From Eunapius fragilis (Eukaryota > Porifera > Demospongiae > Spongillida > Spongillidae), in contig OY811987.1 in assembly GCA_963681505.1 (NCBI GenBank), positions 2,315,066 to 2,379,065 on the forward strand: a DNA stretch of 64,000 nt, written 5' to 3'. Under the pieces are notes generated by a model, which was not told where the DNA came from, made no database searches, and worked only from the letters and a program-made list of their open reading frames with translations. Made by a program: the position numbers and the translations under genes. Shown piece after piece: positions 57,916 to 64,000 of this stretch. Positions within the stretch are counted from its first letter, which is position 1. Each line of letters begins with the position of its first letter.

Positions 57916-60900
57916 ATGGCGCAAGCAAAGCGTCCCCTTATTTCACCGGACGCGTACTCTGGCGACACCAGCTGGACAGACTGGGTTGACCATTTTGAGG
58001 CAACGGCCTTGGTGAACGGCTGGGATAATGCTGCGAAGCTAGTCTGGCTACCAGTCCGGCTTACAGGTAAAGCTCAGGTAGCATGGAAACGGTTGACAGC
58101 AGACGCGAGAGGCTCCTATGACACCGCGAAAGAAGCTCTCCACAAGCGCTTCGAACCGGACAGCAAACGGCAGTTGTACGCGGCTGAATTTCACTCTAGG
58201 CGCAGGCGGAGAGCAGAGCAGTGGGGTGACTTCGCTGACGCGCTGCGCTGCCTGGCGGACAAAGCGTTCCCGACTCTTGGAGAGGAAGCTAAGGCGCTGT
58301 TGGCGTTGGACAGGTATCTAGGTGAGCTAGACGATACTAAGGTTGCCTTTGCAGTTCGTCAAGGAAGACCGAAAACGCTGGAAGAGGCAGTCGCGGCGAC
58401 GCTAGAAATGGAGTCATACCTGTCGCACGGCCAAAAGAAAGAAGCTGGGGTGTCTGTGGTACACGGGCAGACGGACGGTGGGAATGATGTGGACACAGCA
58501 TGTGCTAACCGGGTGGTACTTCCCTTGTTAGATGCTATAGTGGCGCGGTTGGAGCGACTGGAGACTGACGACAGAGGTTCTGAGTACAGCAAATGGAAGG
58601 GCAGGGCACCATCTTCTAGAGGAGGACAGGCCGCAGCTCCAAACGGCAAACCTACAAAGCCAGTGGTATGTTTTAAATGTGGGCAGGAGGGCCATTTTTC
58701 TCGAGGATGTGCAAGAAGGATGACGCAGGAAAACGAGAAACCCTCAGCACCAGGGGACCCGGTGATTGAGGGTAAACAGCGACGGGTCCAACTAGAGGAT
58801 AATTTGCATAGCTTAGCAGTTAATCCTGTTCTGTCATACTTCGTAACAGCATATGTACAAGGTGTGCCTATTCAGTTGATGGTCGATACAGGGGCAGCCG
58901 TGAGTCTTCTTGGGAGAGACGTGTGGAACATGTTAAGCGGAACTAGCAATTGTAGTCTAGAACAATGGTCTGGAGGACGATTGGTTGGTGTTGAAGGGAG
59001 TTCTGTCCCAGTTCATGGAATGACTACAATGGACATCCAACTTCAAGGACAAATGGTGAGCATAGACTTTGTAGTGGTTGAGATGTTGAAGGTGGAGTCA
59101 CTCATGGGTCTGGACTTCTTAGAAAAAAATAACTGTGTTGTTGATTTATCCGAGAAGGTCTTGCAGTTCAAAGGAGTCCAGGTACCACTATCAAAACAGG
59201 CAGCTAATACAAAACACTGTCAGATTGGATGTGTCAATGTGTCTCTACTGGAAACAGTGACAATTCCGCCCTTCAGTGAGGTGGAAACCTTGGCAAACAC
59301 AGAACTAGGTGAGAGGGATGGGGGGATATGGCTGTTGGAGGGTCGAGAACATCCCAATTTATCAGTACTGGTGGCAGCAGCAGTCGTATCTCCCCTACAA
59401 GGAGATGCATTGTGTTCTGTGCCTATCCGGATGGTTAACCCATTGTCTACAGAGGTAGTCGTGCACAAAGGAACAAAGATTGCCACGGTAGAAAAGATGG
59501 ATGAATGGATGTTGGCTCCAATTCAACTCACCGAAACTGCCGCTGAAGAAATACCTGAGGTACCAATGCACAAGCAGGACGTATTGCATGAAATGGCAGA
59601 GCAATGTGGGGTAGGTTTGACAGTGGAGGAAAAATCCCAACTTTTTCACTTACTGTTAGCATATGCTGATGTTTTTGCAGATGCAGAAGATGGGTTAGGG
59701 CGGACTGGGGTGGTCAAGCATTCCATTGTTACTGGCGATAATCCACCTATCAAACAGCCATGTAGGCGTGTCCCTCCTACAAAGAGGGAGCACGTCAGGC
59801 AGTTGGTTCAAGACATGTTGAAGAAAGATGTCGTTCAACCGTCATCAAGCCCCTGGGCGTCACCGATAGTCGTAGTCCAGAAGAAGGATGGGTCCTACCG
59901 ATTTTGCGTGGATTATCGCAAGATAAACACGATCACACGTAAGGATGCCTATCCCCTTCCCAGAATAGACGACACCATAGAAGCCTTGAGTGGCTCCCAG
60001 TGGTTTTCCACGTTGGATCTTCTATGGGGTTACTGGCAAGTCGAAATGAGCGAGGAGGATAGGGCCAAGACTGCTTTCTCTACTCATGAAGGTTTGTACG
60101 AATTTAAAGTGATGCCATTTGGACTATGCAACGCGCCCGCGACATTTCAATGGTTAATGGATTTAGTTCTTTCTGGCATCCAGTGGAGTAGTTGCCTTGT
60201 GTATATTGATGACATCGTTGTAGTGGGAAAAACTGTTCAAAATCACTTAGACAATTTGCAGTTAGTTTTGGACAGAATTAAGAGGGCGGGGCTGCGGTTA
60301 AAACCTTCTAAGTGTCATCTTTTTCAGAAGGAGATCCTTTACCTGGGACATAGGATCACGAGGGATGGTGTAGCCACAGATCCAGGCAAGATCGACGCGG
60401 TACGGAAATGGGCTGTACCTCGAACGGTTCAGGAAGTTCAGACGTTCTTGGGGTTAGTTGGGTACTATAGGAAGTTCGTCAATAATTTTGCGGCCACTGC
60501 AAAGCCATTGTACCGCCTTACGGAAAGAGGACGCGAGTTCAACTGGACTACAGAGTGTGAAGCAGCGTTTTTGGAGTTGAAGTCACGTTTAGTGTCGGCA
60601 CCTATTCTGGCATTTCCAGATTTTACCAAAATGTTCATTCTTGACACAGATGCCAGTCAATCTGGAGTTGGTGCAGTGTTGTCACAATTACACGACGGAC
60701 AGGAGCGAGTGGTGGCTTACGCTAGTCGAGTACTCAGCAAAGCTGAAAGACAATACAGCGTCACAAGAAAAGAACTACTTGCAGTGGTAACATTTGCTAA
60801 ACATTTCCGACACTATCTCCTAGGCCGACATTTTGTCGTAAGGACAGATCATAGCTCCTTGCAGTGGCTTTATAACTTCAAGGAGCCCGAAGGTCAAACA

Positions 60901-62664
60901 GCGCGTTGGTTGGAGTCACTCCAGGAGTTCGATTTTGAAGTGATCCACAGAAGTGGACGGAATCACACTAATGCTGATGCACTGTCACGGTGTGATACCA
61001 CCGGAGAGGATGAAGTTAAAAGCCATAATGTGGATGCTGTGACGGTGTCAAAGGATCCTGTGCACTTCGGAAATATGCATGAGCTGCAGGAGAAGGATGA
61101 GGCTATTGGCCCCGTGCTGCGAGCCATGCATTCAGGTACGAGGGTGAGACCCGCAGACATTCAAGGAAGAAGTCGAGAATGCTGCCAGCTGGCAGAACAA
61201 TGGGACCAACTGAAAATGGTGGACGGAATACTGCACCGACGACATGAAGACGCAAACGGGAGGAGCCATCTCCAGGTAGTAGCACCAAAAGTGAGTCGTT
61301 CTGACATAATGCATCACTTGCATGATGGAATTGCTGGAGGCCATTTGGGTGAAGCTAAAACGTTGAGCCGACTGCGGGAACGGTTCTATTGGCCGGGGCA
61401 CGCTAATGATGTACGTATGTGGTGCAAAACATGTTCGCATTGTGCAGCACGAAAGAATCCGACCCATACACGGAGAGCACCTCTTCAGAGCATGTTAGCC
61501 GGGTACCCCATGCAGATAGTGGCAGTGGACATTGTCGGACCGTTCCCATCGGGTGAGAGTGGAAATACGTATGTATTGGTGGCCTCCGACTATTTTTCTA
61601 GATGGGTAGAAGCCTACGGTATTCCGAATCAAGAAGCTGTAACCGTCGCAACAAAACTGGTGGATGAATTATTTTGCCGATTTTCAATACCCGAACAGAT
61701 TCATTCGGATCAGGGTCGGCAATTTGAATCTAACCTCGTGCAGGAGATTTGTAAGCTGCTTCATGTCAACAAAACTCGTACAACACCGTATCATCCCCAG
61801 TCAGACGGCCTAGTAGAGCGATTCAATCGCACGTTGATTAGCATGTTGGCGACAACAGTGCACGAACTATCCGTAGAATGGGATAAATGTCTCAAGAAAG
61901 TGTGCATGGCTTATAATACATCTGTTCACCCCTCAACAGGTTTTACCCCGTTTTTTCTGATGTTCGGGCGACAAGCGAAGCTCCCACTGGACATCATCTA
62001 TGGCTCTACTCCAACTGAACCTCAGCCAGTCCACGAGTATGCAAAGAATCTGAAAAGGAGTTTGGAAGATGCCTACTCTAGAGTCAGAGAGCACCTTGGC
62101 ACTACCGTTGAGAGGCAGAAGGAGGTCTATGAGTCGAAAGTACACGGGAAACCGTTTGAGATTGGGGACTTGGTGTGGTTGCACAACCCGGTTGTGGGTC
62201 GAGGAATGGCAAGGAAACTGCACTGTCCGTGGAGTGGACCGTTTAAAATCATCAAGAAGTTATCATCGGTGGTGTACAGGATACAAGACACAAGAAGAGC
62301 TCGGAAGAATCGGAAAGTCGTTCATTTTGACCGATTGAAGCCATGCCCAGAAAATACTCGACTGGATGATTCTCGCCCAGAAGTTCGGAGCCAGACAGAA
62401 CCTGGAGTTTCCGACGTTCTCCAAAAAAACAGATTTCCTGGACATCAGTTGCAGTTAATGGATGACGATGGCGCAGAGAGTGAACCAGAGAATGCTGAAC
62501 TGGATCATAGAGTCGTAGCGCCGATGCCGAGAGAACAACAGATTGAACCCGACAATCTACCATCGGACCCTGATGCAGGTGAAGGCCACGGCCAGCCAGA
62601 GCCAAGGTACCCAACGAGAGATCGAAGACCTCCAAGCTACTATGGAAGATCTCCATATTCCTAA
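57916..62664 (+). CDS. Ty3/gypsy Gag-Pol polyprotein (intact single ORF)
   Basis: 1582 codons between two identical LTRs. In order: a Gag-like region (~1-240); one CCHC knuckle CFKCGQEGHFSRGC (252-265); aspartic protease with VDTGA (Asp324); reverse transcriptase (~640-810) with YIDD (763-766); RNase H starting LDTDAS (Asp910, Asp912); integrase zinc finger (His, His1143, Cys1173, Cys1176); D,D-35-E core at Asp1205, Asp1265 and Glu1301; C-terminal GPY/F module with WSGPF; and a basic/acidic tail ending at the polypurine tract. Gag and Pol share one frame, with no frameshift or stop between them. All catalytic residues examined are present, so the copy may be competent. In RT motif B the usual small residues after TLDL read LW (TLDLLWGYWQ), a variant of unknown effect. 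A sister family's remains are at 7.5-8.3 kb. Confidence 0.95.
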   Translation: MAQAKRPLISPDAYSGDTSWTDWVDHFEATALVNGWDNAAKLVWLPVRLTGKAQVAWKRLTADARGSYDTAKEALHKRFEPDSKRQLYAAEFHSRRRRRAEQWGDFADALRCLADKAFPTLGEEAKALLALDRYLGELDDTKVAFAVRQGRPKTLEEAVAATLEMESYLSHGQKKEAGVSVVHGQTDGGNDVDTACANRVVLPLLDAIVARLERLETDDRGSEYSKWKGRAPSSRGGQAAAPNGKPTKPVVCFKCGQEGHFSRGCARRMTQENEKPSAPGDPVIEGKQRRVQLEDNLHSLAVNPVLSYFVTAYVQGVPIQLMVDTGAAVSLLGRDVWNMLSGTSNCSLEQWSGGRLVGVEGSSVPVHGMTTMDIQLQGQMVSIDFVVVEMLKVESLMGLDFLEKNNCVVDLSEKVLQFKGVQVPLSKQAANTKHCQIGCVNVSLLETVTIPPFSEVETLANTELGERDGGIWLLEGREHPNLSVLVAAAVVSPLQGDALCSVPIRMVNPLSTEVVVHKGTKIATVEKMDEWMLAPIQLTETAAEEIPEVPMHKQDVLHEMAEQCGVGLTVEEKSQLFHLLLAYADVFADAEDGLGRTGVVKHSIVTGDNPPIKQPCRRVPPTKREHVRQLVQDMLKKDVVQPSSSPWASPIVVVQKKDGSYRFCVDYRKINTITRKDAYPLPRIDDTIEALSGSQWFSTLDLLWGYWQVEMSEEDRAKTAFSTHEGLYEFKVMPFGLCNAPATFQWLMDLVLSGIQWSSCLVYIDDIVVVGKTVQNHLDNLQLVLDRIKRAGLRLKPSKCHLFQKEILYLGHRITRDGVATDPGKIDAVRKWAVPRTVQEVQTFLGLVGYYRKFVNNFAATAKPLYRLTERGREFNWTTECEAAFLELKSRLVSAPILAFPDFTKMFILDTDASQSGVGAVLSQLHDGQERVVAYASRVLSKAERQYSVTRKELLAVVTFAKHFRHYLLGRHFVVRTDHSSLQWLYNFKEPEGQTARWLESLQEFDFEVIHRSGRNHTNADALSRCDTTGEDEVKSHNVDAVTVSKDPVHFGNMHELQEKDEAIGPVLRAMHSGTRVRPADIQGRSRECCQLAEQWDQLKMVDGILHRRHEDANGRSHLQVVAPKVSRSDIMHHLHDGIAGGHLGEAKTLSRLRERFYWPGHANDVRMWCKTCSHCAARKNPTHTRRAPLQSMLAGYPMQIVAVDIVGPFPSGESGNTYVLVASDYFSRWVEAYGIPNQEAVTVATKLVDELFCRFSIPEQIHSDQGRQFESNLVQEICKLLHVNKTRTTPYHPQSDGLVERFNRTLISMLATTVHELSVEWDKCLKKVCMAYNTSVHPSTGFTPFFLMFGRQAKLPLDIIYGSTPTEPQPVHEYAKNLKRSLEDAYSRVREHLGTTVERQKEVYESKVHGKPFEIGDLVWLHNPVVGRGMARKLHCPWSGPFKIIKKLSSVVYRIQDTRRARKNRKVVHFDRLKPCPENTRLDDSRPEVRSQTEPGVSDVLQKNRFPGHQLQLMDDDGAESEPENAELDHRVVAPMPREQQIEPDNLPSDPDAGEGHGQPEPRYPTRDRRPPSYYGRSPYS

Positions 62665-62680
62665 CTCGGGACGAGTTCTT

Positions 62681-62693
62681 AGGAAGAGGGGGG
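62681..62693 (+). promoter_or_regulatory. Polypurine tract of the gypsy element
   Basis: AGGAAGAGGGGGG three bases before the 3' LTR, the normal site of plus-strand DNA priming. Confidence 0.8.
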
Positions 62694-62696
62694 TGA

Positions 62697-62824
62697 TGTA
62701 ACGAGACGCTGACAGATCATAAATTGTGTGTATACCTTATACGCATGCGCTAAATTAATGACATATAAAAATGTGTGTATGCTGATACCAATCACTTCTT
62801 TGCTGCAGTCAGGTGGTCATTACA
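62697..62824 (+). repeat. 3' LTR of the intact gypsy element
   Basis: Identical over 128 bp to the 5' LTR and followed by TTTA (62825-62828), the second copy of the target duplication. Confidence 0.93.
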
Positions 62825-62881
62825 TTTATGTCCCATTTTCACGCGTTACACCGCGTTACAACGTGTATTTTTTCACCCGGG

Positions 62882-63427
62882 TGAGCACATTGAGTAGTAC
62901 ATCACAACACACTTATGAACACACATTGTACACATATATACACATTTCCTTGATATATAATTCATGTGTCATCCTCACAGTTGGTACATCACATTAATTC
63001 ATTACACTTGTCATGACTTCTGCAGGCATGGACAAAGTGTTTTTTTATCACTTGGATAATCTGTGTTTTTATGTGTAGTTATCCTCCCTCTCTCTTGATG
63101 AAAATGACGTATTATTATCAGACAGCACAAAAGCATTATACTAGCTATATCAAAACTAGCAGGCCAGCTTGATCAAGCAAGGATAGCCCGATTCCCTCAT
63201 TAAATTCAAGCTTAGTTTGCCATAAATTTATAGCGATATATTAGGTCGCATATGATGACGTGTTGTAAGTGCAACAGTAGTAGCACACAGGTGTAAATGT
63301 TGTTCATGTGCAAAGAAGAAGAATGGGTGTGCCAGCTGCTACCCAGGAAGAAAGGGAATGTGCATGAACCCCTCGGAAAAGCCCGGTTGGTTGGGTATAT
63401 CAGTTCATTGTTTGTATTAAATTTCAG
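62882..63427. other. No gene recognised
   Basis: AT-rich flank between the foldback element and the SWIM exons; no domain-bearing frame is seen. Confidence 0.4.
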
Positions 63428-63824
63428 GTCAAGCATAGCCAGAAGATGACCTTTCTTCCCTTGAGACCCTGGATAGGTGTACAATACGATGGCACAGTTA
63501 TTTGTGCTCATTGCAACTGTATGGCAGGAGTTGGTGAAGCCTCTTCCCATATAGCAGCTTTGCTCCATACTGCAATGGCAAAAGCTAACCTTATGAATGA
63601 GACTGCCTGCACTTCAGTGAGATTCAGCTGACTTCAACCATCTCACAATGTGTGTGTGTGTGTGTGTGTGTCAATGCCATGAAAAACGTCATTATGTATA
63701 AATGCAGACCCCTTACACAGCAGTTGATGATACAAACTTAACAAGTCCATTGGCAAGTGATTCTCTAATGAGAAGTCGTGCAAAAACTGCATTGTCTCCT
63801 ACATCATTGGAATTGAAGGAATAA
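63428..63824 (+). CDS. SWIM zinc-finger protein, two exons (partial)
   Basis: Exon 63428-63616 (acceptor ATTTCAG, donor GTGAGA) reads VKHSQKM, then an AHCNCMAGVGEASSHIAALL segment, the CxCxnCxH-like SWIM zinc-binding pattern (C-N-C ... S-S-H; the third ligand, usually Cys, is Ser here), and ends at ACTS. Exon 63708-63824 (phase 0, acceptor GCAG) reads TPYTAVDD and ends at a stop. A (TG)n run of about 24 bp lies in the 91-bp intron. SWIM proteins of this kind, often with a YqaJ-like nuclease, are common and mobile-element-linked in sponge and coral genomes. Upstream exons are not visible and may lie beyond, or be disrupted by, the gypsy insertion. Confidence 0.6.
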
Positions 63825-64000
63825 TTTTACCACCAATTACATAGTGCCTGTCCTAATGCTGCTATATTATCCATTGTACCTGGTAATTCTGATGCAGTAT
63901 TGCCACCATTGATGACTTCATACTTCAGTGCAGACAACATGGATCTATGTTTACTGAGCAGTGTAATATAGTTTTTGATTCTCTTTGCGTTACACCAGAG

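Larger units (their letters stand above)
57332..62881. mobile_element. Foldback element split by the gypsy insertion
   Basis: The left arm (57332-57545) starts CCCGGGTGAAAAAATACACG. The right arm is its inverse, in two pieces: 57597-57760 and, after the retroelement, 62825-62881. The arms include AAGCGGTCCAGTGTGTATAA and its inverse. The loop is 57546-57596. Without the insertion the element is about 480 bp. It is a non-coding foldback unrelated to family FB. Confidence 0.85.

Overview
The window looks like genomic DNA of an early-branching marine animal, most likely a demosponge. The basis is the protein set: a ROCO/LRRK-type kinase, seipin, PIG-F, the transcription corepressor NC2-alpha, paired death domains, and a large beta-helix/multi-TM receptor-like protein. 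GT-AG introns range from 60 bp to about 2 kb, and Ty3/gypsy, BEL/Pao and non-LTR retroelement relics plus many foldback elements and minisatellites are present. No prokaryotic operon, CRISPR array or tRNA/rRNA gene was seen. The species is an inference; family assignments rest on motif recognition and were not checked by database search.

Layout. 1-5.3 kb: a non-LTR retrotransposon 3' end, then a small gene encoding two death domains (2566-5278, +). 5.3-19 kb: repeat-rich DNA without a recognised host gene; it holds a degraded gypsy 3' end (7.5-8.3 kb), foldback elements (10.0, 12.3 and 14.3 kb), two elements with ~40-bp inverted termini (10.9-11.7 and 13.65-15.35 kb) and a retroelement C-terminus (16.6 kb). 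19.2-33.2 kb: an 18-exon ROCO kinase gene (ankyrin, LRR, Roc, COR, kinase, C-terminal beta-propeller-like region). All exon phases agree and the spliced CDS is divisible by three (2206 aa). 34.1-36.1 kb (-): PIG-F, five exons, 198 aa. 36.1-42.5 kb (+): seipin, seven exons, 378 aa, whose start codon lies 72 bp from that of PIG-F, so the two share a divergent promoter. 42.9-44.5 kb (-): NC2-alpha/DRAP1, five exons, 243 aa. 45.2-49.0 kb (-): an intronless ~1274-aa beta-helix/multi-TM protein with a ~690-bp tetranucleotide repeat ending just before its start codon. 49.7-57.3 kb: relics of a gypsy gag and a BEL/Pao integrase, the latter carrying an eight-fold tandem expansion of one of its own motifs. 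57.3-62.9 kb: an apparently intact, very young Ty3/gypsy element (identical 128-bp LTRs, one 1582-aa Gag-Pol ORF, 4-bp target duplication) inserted in a foldback element. 63.4-63.8 kb: two exons of a SWIM zinc-finger protein.

Working together. PIG-F (GPI-anchor ethanolamine-phosphate transfer in the ER) and seipin (ER lipid-droplet assembly) are both ER-membrane lipid proteins driven from one short intergenic region; NC2-alpha is convergent with seipin. The ROCO kinase converges on PIG-F. The most unusual structures are a near-identical inverted copy of a ROCO exon inside the next intron, the motif-unit expansion in the BEL/Pao integrase relic, at least four minisatellites in the seipin introns, and a dozen long mononucleotide G/C tracts.
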